Below are positions 54,013 to 64,000 of a DNA stretch of 64,000 bases, in pieces (the first letter of the stretch is position 1; every line of letters starts with the position of its first letter). This DNA comes from Plantago ovata (Eukaryota; Streptophyta; Magnoliopsida; Lamiales; Plantaginaceae): contig CM051455.1 in the NCBI GenBank assembly GCA_028274465.1, positions 68,988,985-69,052,984 on the forward strand. Direction: 5' to 3'. The notes below the pieces were generated by a model. It ran no database searches and had not been told where the DNA came from. It saw only the letters and a program-made list of their open reading frames with translations. The position numbers and the translations under genes are program-made.

Positions 54013-54826
54013 ACATGGAGAAGGATACGTGTCTTTACTGCAAGCAGAAAGGACACTGGAAGAGAGACTGCCCAAAGGCAATTGCTGACGGAGTTGTGAC
54101 CACGCATGGTGCATCTGGCTCCCATCAAGGTATGTTTGTCATTGAGATAAATATGTCTACACAAAACTCGAATTGTTGGGTATTAGATACTGCTTGTGGC
54201 TCACACATTTGTAACAATTTGCAGGGGCTCATTGATAGACGACAGGTTAGACCAAGGGAAATTGATCTACGCGTAGGAAATGGATCGTCCGTTGCTGCCC
54301 TACGTGTTGGAACTTATAGATTAAATTTACCCTCGGGTTTTGTTTTAGAATTGAATAATTGTTATTTCGTTCCTTCTATTGTAAGAAACATTATTTCCAT
54401 TCCTATGTTAAACAATGAAGGGTTTTCCTTCCGTTTTGCCAATAATAATTGTTATTTTTCGCATAATGGTATTGATATTGGAAATGCTCCTCTTATGAAT
54501 GGTTTGTACTTACTTGAATGTAGACATAATTTATTTCATATACGAAACAAACGACCAAAGCTTGATAATTCAAGAACACTTACTTGTGGCATTGTAGACT
54601 TGGTCACATTAATGAGACAAGAATTGCAAGGTTAAGAAAGTTAGACTATTTAGCACCATTTGATTTTGAATCATATGGGAATTGTGAATCATGTCTTAAA
54701 GGAAAAATGATCAAGAAACCTTTTTCCGGAAAAGGTACTCGTGCTAAACAAGTACTTGAGTTAGTTCACTCTGATGTGTGTGGACCTTTTAAAACTCAAG
54801 CTAGGGGGGGTATTCTTACCTCATAA
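54006..54826 (+). pseudogene. zinc knuckle, protease and pre-integrase region of G
   Basis: Zinc knuckle CLYCKQKGHWKRDCP, protease motif CWVLDTACGSHICNN, then the pre-integrase block WHCRLGHINETRIARLRKLD with CESCLKGKM and the start of the integrase core, LVHSDVCGPF (first catalytic Asp). Confidence 0.85.
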
Positions 54827-54858
54827 CCTTTACCGATGATTTCTCTAGATTTGGCTAT

Positions 54859-56016
54859 GTGTATCTTATGAAACACAAATCTGAAGTTTTTGAGAAATTC
54901 AAAGAATATAAGGTTGAAGTAGAGAAACAACTTGAAAGAAGTATTAAGACTCTTCGATCAGATCGAGGAGGAGAATACTTAAGTAAGGAATTCTTGGATT
55001 ACTTAAAGCTTAATGGAATTCAATCACAATGGACTCCACCAGGAACACCACAAATGAATGGTGTTTCTGAGAGGAGAAATCGAACTTTGTTAGACATGGT
55101 AAGATCCATGATGAATTTCACAACTCTTCCAATCTTCTTATGGGGATACGCGTTACTAGACTCAATCTATATTCTGAATAGGGTTCCATCCAAATCAGTC
55201 GAGAAAACACCATATGAGTTATGGTATGGCAAGAAGCCAAGTCTTTCACATATGCATGCCTGGGGTTGTCCAGCATATGTGAAAATAATGCTCGCAGGGA
55301 AATTGGAACCCAAAAGTGAGAAATGTTATTTTCTTGGATATCCTAAGGAAACCAAGGGTTACTACTTCTATCTGCCTGAGGAACATAACATCATTGTTTC
55401 CAGACAGGCTGCCTTTCTGGAAGATGATTATGTCTTCAAGCAACATAGTAGAAATGAGATAGAACTCGAGGAAATCCAAGAACAAGAAAATAACATTGAG
55501 GTTAATGAATTGTCAAATAGTTATGACAATGATTCAGTGGGAGCTCAAGGAGGATCTTATGGCTCGAGCACATCTCTGGGAAGATATCTGCCAGCCAGTG
55601 GGAGCATTTTAGGAAATTTGACTAATTCCCAAAATGCCCCTACCAAGCCGACATTGACTGAACCGACTGGAACGGTTCAACAGGTCATGTCGGAACCAAC
55701 TCCCCAGGATACAGTTGCAACCGTTGCACCTGAACCACGTGCAACTGTTGCATCTGACCCGCCTTCAACTGTTCAACAGATTGAAAAAGTTGAACCATCT
55801 CACAATCAGAATATACAGCCAGTACAACCAAACAAACCCGCACTCCGTCGGTCTAAAAGGTTAGAAGTGAGAGCTTCCAAGAAGATAAGTTTACTCTTGG
55901 AGGATGACAAGTTTGAACTTGACTTATCTCACAAAGATGACCCTAAGACTTACAAAGAAGCAATGTTGGACATTGATTCAAGAAGCCATGAAATCCGAAA
56001 TAGACTCAATGTATGA
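54859..56016 (+). CDS. integrase core and C-terminal region of G
   Basis: 385 codons. [20 protein letters not shown] carries the second catalytic Asp, [20 protein letters not shown] the Glu. Then [18 protein letters not shown] and the integrase tail. Residues about 200-340 are a low-complexity Ser/Thr/Pro/Gln linker, and the end (SLLLEDDKFELDLSHKDDPK) leads into reverse transcriptase. Confidence 0.85.
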   Translation: MYLMKHKSEVFEKFKEYKVEVEKQLERSIKTLRSDRGGEYLSKEFLDYLKLNGIQSQWTPPGTPQMNGVSERRNRTLLDMVRSMMNFTTLPIFLWGYALLDSIYILNRVPSKSVEKTPYELWYGKKPSLSHMHAWGCPAYVKIMLAGKLEPKSEKCYFLGYPKETKGYYFYLPEEHNIIVSRQAAFLEDDYVFKQHSRNEIELEEIQEQENNIEVNELSNSYDNDSVGAQGGSYGSSTSLGRYLPASGSILGNLTNSQNAPTKPTLTEPTGTVQQVMSEPTPQDTVATVAPEPRATVASDPPSTVQQIEKVEPSHNQNIQPVQPNKPALRRSKRLEVRASKKISLLLEDDKFELDLSHKDDPKTYKEAMLDIDSRSHEIRNRLNV

Positions 56017-56821
56017 GAATCAAGTATGGGACTTTGTTGATGCACCAGAAGGGGTTAGACCTATCGGTTGCAAATGGGTTTTCAAGAGGAAAACAGATGC
56101 TGATGGCAACATACAGACATACAAGGCTAGGCTGGTGGCGAAAGGTTATAGTCAACGATATGGTATCGATTATGACGAAACCTTTTCACCAGTAGCCAAG
56201 CTTAAGTCTATTCGAATTTTACTTGCTATAGCAGCATACTATGATTATAAGATTTGGCAAATGGATGTGAAAACTGCTTTCCTTAACGGAAATCTCGAGG
56301 AAGAGGTGTATATGATACAACCTGAAGGTTTTACATCTAAGTCAAATCCCAAATTTGTTTGCAAGCTAAAGAGATCCATTTATGGACTAAAGCAAGCCTC
56401 AAGGAGTTGGAATATTCGCTTTGATGAGGCAGTCAAATCGTTTGACTACATCAGATGTGCGGAAGATCCATGCGTTTATGTTAAACGCAGCGATGCTGGA
56501 ATTGTTTTCATGGTTATATATGTTGATGACATATTAATCATGGAAAACAATGTCCAAATGTTACGATCCACAAAGGAGTGGTTATCTAAGACTTTCTCGA
56601 TGAAAGACTTAGGTGAAGCCTGTTACATTCTTGGAATCAAAATCCATAGGGATAGATCCCGAAGATTGTTAGAGTTGTCACAGTCCACATATGTCGACAA
56701 AATAGTGAAACGCTTTAATATGGAGGGATCCAATAAAGGTTTCTTACCAGCTAGACATGGCGTTGCTCTCACTACGAAGGATAGTCCTTCTACAGATGAG
56801 GAAATCGAACACATGAAATGA
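55904..56821 (+). CDS. reverse transcriptase of G
   Basis: About 305 codons. GCKWVFKRKTDADGNIQTYK, ARLVAKGYSQRYGIDYDETF, MDVKTAFLNGNLEEEVYMIQ, SIYGLKQASRSWNIRFDEAV and the catalytic VIYVDDILIMEN, then STYVDKIVKRFNM. Closest relative in the window is F1. Confidence 0.9.
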   Translation: MTSLNLTYLTKMTLRLTKKQCWTLIQEAMKSEIDSMYENQVWDFVDAPEGVRPIGCKWVFKRKTDADGNIQTYKARLVAKGYSQRYGIDYDETFSPVAKLKSIRILLAIAAYYDYKIWQMDVKTAFLNGNLEEEVYMIQPEGFTSKSNPKFVCKLKRSIYGLKQASRSWNIRFDEAVKSFDYIRCAEDPCVYVKRSDAGIVFMVIYVDDILIMENNVQMLRSTKEWLSKTFSMKDLGEACYILGIKIHRDRSRRLLELSQSTYVDKIVKRFNMEGSNKGFLPARHGVALTTKDSPSTDEEIEHMK

Positions 56822-56851
56822 ATTCCATATGCATCAGCTATCGGATCTATC

Positions 56852-57505
56852 ATGTATGCCATGAATTGTACAAGGCCAGATGTGGCATATGCGCTTAGCT
56901 GTACTTGTCGATACCAACAGAATCCAAGTATGAAACACTGGACAGCTGTGAAAGCAATTCTTAAGTATCTTAGAAGAACTAAAGATTCCTTTCTGGTATA
57001 TGGTGGACAACAAGAGTTGCGAATGAGTGGTTATGTCGATGCTGGTTTCCAATCGGACCCAGACGACTACAAATCACAAAATGGGCATGTGTTTACACTC
57101 AATGGTGGAGCCGTCACTTGGAAGAGTTCAAAGCAATCCACCTTGGCTGATTCTACGACCGAATCCGAGTACATTGCTGCTGCAGAAGCCTCAAAGGAGG
57201 CTGTCTGGATTTCGGAATTCCTAAAGGAACTAGGGGTAGTTCCTAATAGTAGTCCTATAACGGTCTACTTCGACAACGAAGGCGCTGTTGCACAAGCAAA
57301 GGAACCAAGATCCACTAACAAGAATAAGCATGTACCTAGGAAGTATCATCTAATTAGAGAGATGATAGCTAGAGGAGAAGTATCTATAGAACGAGTTTCC
57401 ACTGAGGAAAATGTGGCAGATCCTTTCACAAAAGTGTTGAACATTGACAAACATGTTAGACATTTCAACAACATAGGTGTTAGACACGTAGGTGATTGGC
57501 TCTAG
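56852..57505 (+). CDS. RNase H of G
   Basis: 217 codons. TRPDVAYALSCTCRYQQNPS, MSGYVDAGFQSDPDDYKSQN, SKQSTLADSTTESEYIAAAE, VYFDNEGAVAQAKEPRSTNK and NKHVPRKYHLIREMI. It ends RHVGDWL, the same C-terminus as F1, 14 bp before the 3' LTR. Confidence 0.9.
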   Translation: MYAMNCTRPDVAYALSCTCRYQQNPSMKHWTAVKAILKYLRRTKDSFLVYGGQQELRMSGYVDAGFQSDPDDYKSQNGHVFTLNGGAVTWKSSKQSTLADSTTESEYIAAAEASKEAVWISEFLKELGVVPNSSPITVYFDNEGAVAQAKEPRSTNKNKHVPRKYHLIREMIARGEVSIERVSTEENVADPFTKVLNIDKHVRHFNNIGVRHVGDWL

Positions 57506-57508
57506 GCC

Positions 57509-57519
57509 AAGTGGGAGAT
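57509..57519 (+). other. polypurine tract of G
   Basis: CAAGTGGGAGA lies immediately before the 3' LTR start TGAAAGTAT. It matches the F1 tract. Confidence 0.75.
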
Positions 57520-59485
57520 TGAAAGTATATATGTCCTAGAGACAACCTACGATAGGGACGATATGTACTTGATCACATTCAGTTATTGTCTTTTATTTAT
57601 GTTCATTTATTTATACATTATTAAATACAATTGGCATTACATTTTATGAATACATTATTTGGTTGTTTGAATTATTCGATAAAATGTTCCCAAGGACTTA
57701 AGGTAATCACCAAGTTAGTGGGAGCTTGTGTGTCAATAATTAAGTCCTAAAATAAGCCACTAGCTGAAAGTCATTGAGATACGGGATATCAATGATGCGA
57801 TTGAAGCTAGCATATGTTGCATTAGATCCTTCGAGGATGTAGTAGGTCTCACTGCTACGAATGAACTTGGTTATTCATGATTAACATATGGACACTTTGG
57901 AGAGTGTTGGCATACCCAACCGAGAAACCATTTGATAAAGTTATTTAAGTGTCTATGGTAGTATCGGTGTGTAGGGTGATGTTAGTAGTCCTTAGACTTG
58001 AGGCCAATACTACATCATATGTGGAATAATGTACTTTGACCATGCGCAACGCTTGCACTCTTAAAGTAGGGTAGATACGACATGCGTTGGGTACATTAGG
58101 AAACATATGGTGTGAGTGATTGGGCCAAGATAGGATTCATTCCTCCATAATAGATACAAGGAGAGAATACTCACTTCTCATATTTAGTGCGATCACAAAA
58201 CCGGTGGCCACCATATGTGAATATGTCAAAATGGTGTTTGGACATAATTCATAGATCGACTAATAAGATTGAGAGACAATGAATGAAGTTATTAGAATAG
58301 ACACATAACCATATTCTAGACTCATTCGAGTATTCGTGAATGAAGGGACCGTATCATCAAAGTACCTTACGCTACAGGTTGTTTGTTTTCCTCACAAACG
58401 TTCCTTGCATATTAATATTGTCTGATAAGTTATCTAGAAATTTATTATGATCTTAATTAGATTGTTGCTTAATATGCAAGGCCCTATGGGTCACACTTCA
58501 AGGTGGTGTTTCTACAAACGAGCTATGTATATATAGGATTAAATATTAATTAGATTAATGTTGAATTACTATATATAAATATAATGGAATTATTATTAAT
58601 TAGATTAATATTAATTTATTATATATATGGAATATATTTTAGAAATATAATTAATTGAATTGAATTGGATTTAATTAATTAATTGAAGAGTTGTACATTT
58701 GGACGGAATTTAGAATTAATGGCCCAATGAAAGAAAATGAATTAAAAAAAAAGGAAAGAATTGGACTGGGCCGATTTGGCCCAGCATATGTGGGGCTGGG
58801 CCAAGCGGCCCAGCATCATGTTGACAGCATAGGCTGTCAACGTGAGTTGTTGTTTTTTTTTTCTTTTTTTTGATTTTTATTTTCCTTTTTCTTTTCTTCT
58901 TTAAGTCTTTGATTTAATTTCTCATTTGATTGAGATAATTAAAAGGCTTATCTGTTTGTTAGTCAGTTGATAACTTTTGAAGTCTTTTAGTCAGTAAGAT
59001 TTACTTGGTAAAATCTTACGTGATTTTCTGAACTAACTAACTGACTAAATCTGAAAGAAAGAAAGTCAGTCTTCTATTCTATTCCAACAACACGTAAAAT
59101 ATTCTTCTCTGATAGTCAGAAAGGATAATTTTTCTCAGTAGCTCAAAAACACAGAAGAACCTCCTAGCGTTCTTGTGGAAACATTGTCCGTGGATACCAA
59201 GGTCGAAGGAATTAATCAACCTGTTGATGAGCCATCTTGGAGATTTTGTTGACGAAGATTTCATCTCTGACGAAGAAGAAATCAACCAGCCGGACGAGGA
59301 GATTGCAAGGCTTTGTCTGGAGATTGAGGAACAGCTACCCGGTCAATTTGCTTATCTACTGGAGGACACGTAAATGATTTCTTCCAGTTTAATAAACAGT
59401 ATAGTCATATCAGTTTTAGTGAGATTAAAATTTTTAAACTTCCGCTGCTTAGCCTTAGAGGCAAATTTTCTCACTTTTACTAACA
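57520..59485 (+). repeat. 3' LTR of element G
   Basis: 1,966 bp from TGAAAGTATATATGTCC to TTTACTAACA. It holds the acidic short ORF (59,173-59,373) and a donor-like site 113 bp before the end (one base from GTAAGT). TATGTATATATAGG near 58,525 is a candidate TATA box. ATATG follows outside; the matching left copy is lost in the gap. Confidence 0.9.
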
Positions 59486-60138
59486 ATATGATGACCATGA
59501 AGTATCTTCCTTTCTCCTTTTCTCGACCATAATGGCTCGAGTAGCGTTCTTGTGAGAAAATTTACAAGTGTTCAACTTGCTAGTCGGGTAGTGTTACTCA
59601 GGCCTTTTGGGACTTTCGAGCTGGTCGTGCCCCTTATCATTCCTTCCTTTGCCGAATTTAGGCGGGCTCGACCACCCTTCTCTCGAGAAGCTGGAAGTCG
59701 GACTCTCAGGAGTCCGTTGCTTCAAAAATTTGAAAATTTCAAAAATGGTCCGAGACCATTTTTTCTTGTTTTAAAAAGTTGAGAACAAAATATTTTGACA
59801 CATTTGTCCGACTTTTTGACTTTTCGCTCATGTTCCTTCGTACATGTTTCCTATATATTGACGTAATAGGTTTGTCTCTTAGGCATAAAACCTTTGTAGG
59901 TTGGTTGTATATCAAGTGTTCTTCACTTCCTTGCCACTCTTATCCTTGATCCTTGAACCTTATGCCGAGACGTTCGGTCTTATATAGTTCAAGAGTGTTG
60001 GATCTCGAAGAGCATTCTCATTTATTTATTGGACCATGCATACTTTGATAGTAAGTGATGCAAAATGATGCATGCATGGTGAATGAATGTATGAATGCAT
60101 GAATGAATGAATGAATGAATGCATGAACGAGTGATCCT
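59486..60138 (-). other. element D interior with (ATGA) microsatellite
   Basis: It continues element D between copia G and solo LTR F2. No gene is recognised. An interrupted (GAAT/ATGA) run lies at 60,081-60,128. ATCCT at 60,134-60,138 is the left target-site copy of F2. Confidence 0.6.
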
Positions 60139-62138
60139 TGTTAGTAATTGTAGGAAATTACCTCTAAGGTTAATGAAGCGGAATTCAAAAATTTTCCTAC
60201 ATGGATCGTTGATTGAATGATTATTTAACATGCTCCATATAAATAACTTACCCGTTGTCCAGCTTCCAACTTCCATTACATAAATTTGTTCTTCAAAGAA
60301 CAATTGATGATGATCTTCTAAAGAATCTGACTGAACTTAGAACAATTCTAAGCTGCCTACGTACCCTCAGGATCAAGCCAAACGTAGTTCAATTCTCTGT
60401 TGATGAATTCTCCAGGGATGTTAGAAAATCCATATTCAAAATCTACATTAAGCAAAACAAAGAAATCTCAAAGATCATAATAAAAGAGAATTAATCAAAG
60501 AAGAAAAGAAAGAAGTTAGAACGAATACAACCGTGTAGAAACCCTAGAGAGAAGGAGAGATCTTAGCAACAACCTAGTACCACACGTATTCTTTCTGATT
60601 TTCTGACTAAAATCACCCAGCCGCCTATGCTGGATATATGCGTGTAAAACGCATAAGTTAATTTACATGGGCCTGGCCCAGTCGGTGTGTGTGCAAGCTA
60701 ATAAGCTAGAGGTCATGGGTTCGAAGCCCATCACTAGCAATCCTTTTCTTTTGGGCTTTTAACACTTGAACCTCATTTTAAATTGGTTCAAATGCACATT
60801 CTAACTTTTAATTAATTAAATCCAATTTAATCTAATTATTCTTTTCTTCTTTTATTAATTAAATCTAATTTAATTAATTTACTTTCTAAAGTATAAATTA
60901 ATCCATTGAATCCAATTCAACTTAACTAATTAGTTGTTACATCAAATAGAATCATTCTCAATAATATTAAATTAAATATTTACCAATCCAATTGATATTT
61001 ATTTAATATATGAATTAAGTTATAAATCTAATTTTAACTTAATTAATGATTTCCATCAAATGAAATATCCTTGACAATAGTAAATCAAATGTTATCAATT
61101 CAATTGACATTTAATTTACCCTAATGCTTAATCGGGAGAATCATCACCTAGTTGTATATGACCCATAGGCCCTCACATATCATGCAATGATCAAATCAAA
61201 GTCTCAGTGAACATTCCTAGACAATCGTCACTAGACAACACTAATATGTAAGGAACGTTTGTTGAGGAGATACAAACTGCCTGTGATGTAGAGTACTTTG
61301 ATGATACGGTCCTTTCATTCTCGAATACTCGAATGAGTCTAGAATATGGATTAGTGTCTATTCCAATAACTCATCCATTGTCTCTCAATCTTCTTAGTCG
61401 ATCTAGATGATTATGTCCAAACACCATTTTGACATATATCATTGCAGTGGCCACTGACTAATGAACGCACTAAATATGAGATGTAGAGTATTCTCTCCTT
61501 GAATCTATTCGGAGGAACGAATCCTGATCTTGGTCCAATCGCTCACACCATATGCTTCCTAATATACCCAACGCATGCCGTATCTACCCTACTTTAAGAG
61601 TGCAAGCGTTGCGCATGGTCAAAGTATATTATTCCACATATGATGTAGTATTGACCTCAAGTCTGAGGACTATTACATCACCCTACAATCCGATACTCCC
61701 ATCGACACTTAAATAAAATTTACCAAATGGTTTCTCGACTGGGTATGCCAACACTCTCCAAAGTGTCCATGTGTCCATCATGAATAACCAAGCTATTCGC
61801 AGCAGTGAGAACTACTACATCCTCGAAGGATCTGATGCAACATATGCTAGTCCCTATCGCATCATTGATATCCCGTATCTCAATGATCATCAACTAGTGG
61901 ATAATTTTAGGACTTAATTTCTGACACACAAGCTCCCACTAACTTGGTGATTATCTTTAGTCCTTGGAAACATCTTACAGGATAATTCAAACAACCAAAT
62001 AATCTATTCAGTAAATGTAATGCCAATTGATTTATGTATGCTTAAATAAATGTAACATAAATAAATACCAATAAGCTGAATGCGGTAAAGTACATATCGT
62101 CCTGAATGTTGGTTGTCTCTAGGACATATATACTTTCA
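60139..62138 (-). mobile_element. solo LTR F2 of a copia element
   Basis: Exactly 2,000 bp, minus strand, TGAAAGTATATATGTCC to CAATTACTAACA. The same 5 bp, ATCCT, flank both ends (60,134-60,138 and 62,139-62,143). No internal sequence is present, so it formed by LTR-LTR recombination. It shares its first 30 bp and general plan with G but much of the rest differs. A consensus donor GTAAGT (60,246-60,251) lies 113 bp before the LTR end, as in G. Confidence 0.9.
60667..60728 (+). other. tRNA-like A and B boxes inside LTR F2
   Basis: TGGCCCAGTCGG fits the A-box consensus and GGGTTCGAAGCCC contains a perfect B box, about 40 bp apart, on the strand opposite to LTR transcription. Possibly a captured SINE head. 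Full tRNA folding is not supported. Confidence 0.45.
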
Positions 62139-62643
62139 ATCCTTTCATAGTAAGTCCGAGTACTTACATTTTTGTCGGAAATGTATAGCATTATTTCCAG
62201 ACCTCCATTAAAAAGATTGTAGATAAATTGTCCATTGGGTTCCGAAATAAACGAAACCCAACCAATTGTCCTTCCCTCCACAATCAGGTAGGGACTTCCT
62301 TTGGGTTGCAACTTGTTCATATGAGAAAGAGGAACTTGGGCTCTTTGATGGAAGAGCTAGTGCTCCAACTCTCAATCCTTTAAGTATTCTTCGATGCTCC
62401 CCCCCCTTTCCTTCGATGTATTTCTGGACACTTGAAGTGAGTCATTCTCTTGGATCATGTCCTCTTCCCACAACATTACTATTTTTGTTAGCCCTTGGAG
62501 TGGTCACATCCCTTCCTCTACCTCTGCTAGGAGGGCAGCTCCTCGGACGAGGTGGTGGTGCGACCTCTTCTCCAGTTATCCTTCATGTATTCTTTGAAGG
62601 ATTCACCATCTTGCTGGTAGGACTAGGGTAACCTTTTGAACGG
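62139..62643 (-). pseudogene. gag start region of element D
   Basis: On the minus strand, right of F2, the sequence has a Met near 62,608 and a basic Pro/Arg/Gly-rich segment (RSCPPSRGRGR) like the Gag N-terminus of element C. The rest is fragmentary. Confidence 0.45.
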
Positions 62644-62661
62644 TTCCCACAGATGGCGCCA
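62644..62661 (-). other. primer binding site of element D
   Basis: TGGCGCCATCTGTGGGAA on the minus strand, 2 bp from the LTR edge; one base from the element C site. It fixes the right LTR as the 5' LTR. Confidence 0.85.
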
Positions 62662-62663
62662 AA

Positions 62664-63842
62664 TGTTGGAGGGTATTTCGTGCTTTATTTCTAATTCGCC
62701 ATAAGTCTTCAAAGGAAGGTACTTTGGTCTTCTTCAAAGGATGTTACTTTGAGTCTTTTCGAAGGAAGGCCTCTTGTGTCTTTGGAGGAAACTACTTGGG
62801 TCTTCTTCATAGGGTCTTCCTCTGATATTTTAAGTGATCTTGATGTAGCTTCCTCATTCCTGAAATAGACTTTTGGTAGTCTCCTCGTGACTTCCTGGTA
62901 CCTTTTGGTAGTCTTCTCGTGACTTCCTGGCACCCGAAATAGACTAGATGAGGGGGGGGGGGAGGGGTTAGTGCCTCGTGCCCGGTCTGTCGAGGATCAG
63001 ACCGGAGGGACGACTTTACGTGTAGGGAGTTGAAGGATTCCCTAGTGAGAGAAATATTGATGGAGAGTTAGAGATTGTTGATTACCTTTAAATGATGGAG
63101 TGAGGTCTCCTTATATACTCCTTGTATTGTATTGTCACTTTATGTAGGATCGTGGCAAGTGTCCGGCTGAGATGGAATCCTCCTTTGGCCCAAGCCCATT
63201 AAGAAGGTCCATGGGCTTTGGCCCAAACATCCGGTCTAGGGTTTGGAGGGCATTATTGACTTTTCAGGTCTCATGGAATATTGTAGAAGGCGGGCTAGGG
63301 ACCGACCAGGGGTGGTCGACTTGGGTCCTCATGCCTTCCTCAGGTTACATGGTCCAAGTAGTGCTCTGCCTGTTCTCCTTTGGAGGGTGATACCTTGACG
63401 TAAGGTCCTCCTCGGCCCGTCCACCTATGGTGGTCGAGCCCTATGGATGCTCCTTGAGCCCCACTCTTAGTCAGCTTTATCCTTAGTGAACCATCTTGAG
63501 GGTTAACTTCTTGAAGTGTAATGAGGACCATGCTGGTCGAGCCACACTCAGGTGACGTACCTGGAAGGGTGGTCGAGCCCTGTTGAGGGACGACCTTCAG
63601 AGCCTCGGAGGGACATCCTTGGAGACCCGGAGGGATATCCTTGGTGCTCCGGAGGGACATCCTTGGAGACCCGAACGGATATCATTGGTGCTCAGGAGGG
63701 ACATCCTTGGAGACCCGGAGGGATATCCTTGGTGCTCCTGAGGGACATCCTTGGAGACCCGGAGGGATATCCTTGGTGCCTGTTCGCGCTCTTAGGCCGC
63801 TCCAGTTCATAAATGCGGACTGGACATATTTTAACACCAACA
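62664..63842 (-). repeat. 5' LTR of element D
   Basis: 1,179 bp with ends TGTTGG and CCAACA. It differs from the 3' LTR by about 3 percent plus one 44-bp minisatellite unit. The TATA motif on the minus strand is near 63,110-63,118. A poly-G run lies at about 62,952-62,962. Confidence 0.9.
63607..63780. repeat. 44-bp minisatellite, four units
   Basis: Same repeat as at 40,977-41,194 but with four units; unit types differ slightly between the two LTRs, showing change since insertion. Confidence 0.9.
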
Positions 63843-64000
63843 CCCCCATTTTCCTTCAAACCAAATGAAGTGTTATTGCTTGAAATTAGTAACAATGATT
63901 ATTTTTACTATTTTAAATACGTACCTATGTCAACTCCGATTATTGCATGCCCCTAATTATTGTCAACCGAGTATTACTTTTATTTAATGTTTATTGTTTC
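63843..64000. other. flank right of element D
   Basis: It opens with CCCCC, the right target-site copy, then ATTTTCCTTC. It joins in sequence to the left flank at 40,031. AT-rich, no gene seen. Confidence 0.7.

Larger units (their letters stand above)
50377..59485 (+). mobile_element. Element G: Ty1/copia retrotransposon
   Basis: Plus strand. Parts: partial 5' LTR, tRNA-Met primer site, 2-kb leader, gag, protease, integrase, reverse transcriptase, RNase H, polypurine tract, complete 3' LTR. Domain order and motifs match F1 (protein similarity high, LTR sequence mostly different), so G and F1 are sister subfamilies. The coding region has several interruptions, so the copy is a recent fossil. 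Confidence 0.9.
40032..63842 (-). mobile_element. Element D: Ty3/gypsy Tat-like retrotransposon with nested copia insertions
   Basis: Two LTRs of about 1.2 kb on the minus strand bound this 23.8-kb span. The same five bases, CCCCC, stand outside each end (40,027-40,031 and 63,843-63,847), showing one insertion event. The 5' LTR (right) is followed by a Tat-type primer site and a basic gag start. Near the 3' LTR (left) lie reverse transcriptase and second RNase H pieces. Inside are copia F1, copia G and solo LTR F2. LTR divergence is about 3 percent by eye, so roughly a million years. The coding region is heavily decayed and repeat-expanded. Confidence 0.85.

Overview
The window is a gene-poor stretch of a flowering-plant nuclear genome, probably a eudicot. 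It is packed with LTR retrotransposons of the lineages typical of plants: Ty3/gypsy Tat-like, Athila-like and chromovirus Tekay/Del-like, plus Ty1/copia. There are also remains of a hAT DNA transposon, two tRNA-derived SINE-like relics and one 100-N assembly gap. No intact host gene can be shown. The only host-like candidate is a minus-strand gene fragment at 35.7-36.7 kb.

Left block (1-32.4 kb), a nested stack. Element A is a minus-strand Tekay/Del-like gypsy element. It is represented by LTR sequence at 3,627-5,493 and by gag, primer site and a 2.7-kb LTR at 28,008-32,429. Element 1, of which only the 3' part is in the window (1-3,620), sits in the left A LTR. Element C (Tat-like, plus strand, from 5,494) also sits in that LTR. 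C carries gag-protease, reverse transcriptase, two RNase H domains, integrase and a long antisense gene region with its own TATA box. A solo LTR of the Athila-like family (9,171-10,421) lies inside C. Element B (Athila-like, 19,357-28,007) sits in C beyond the antisense genes. B has gag, protease and a 3' ORF but no recognisable polymerase. Its LTRs differ by only about 1.3 percent by eye.

Middle block (32.4-40 kb). A hAT transposase is split by a third copy of the A LTR (32,756-34,601). Next to it is a templated-insertion scar: a 47-bp duplication flanks an 80-bp segment copied from a gene exon 1.1 kb away. After that come the host-like gene fragment, a tiled palindrome array at 37.1-37.4 kb and two SINE-like relics.

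Right block (40-64 kb), one large minus-strand Tat-like element (D). Its two LTRs (40,032-41,256 and 62,664-63,842) are flanked by the same 5-bp duplication, CCCCC. Its interior holds three copia insertions: F1 (minus strand, 43,398 to the gap), G (plus strand, gap to 59,485) and solo LTR F2 (60,139-62,138, target duplication ATCCT). F1 and G lie head to head around the gap.

Most interesting signal. In copia element G, a short acidic ORF inside the LTR ends at a consensus splice donor 113 bp from the LTR end. About 2.1 kb downstream a strong acceptor lies 10 bp before the gag start codon, and the reading phases match. This predicts that the whole leader, including a four-unit hairpin array, is an intron and that an LTR-encoded exon extends Gag. 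The solo LTR F2 has the same donor at the same distance from its end. All coordinates, identities and divergences were read by eye.
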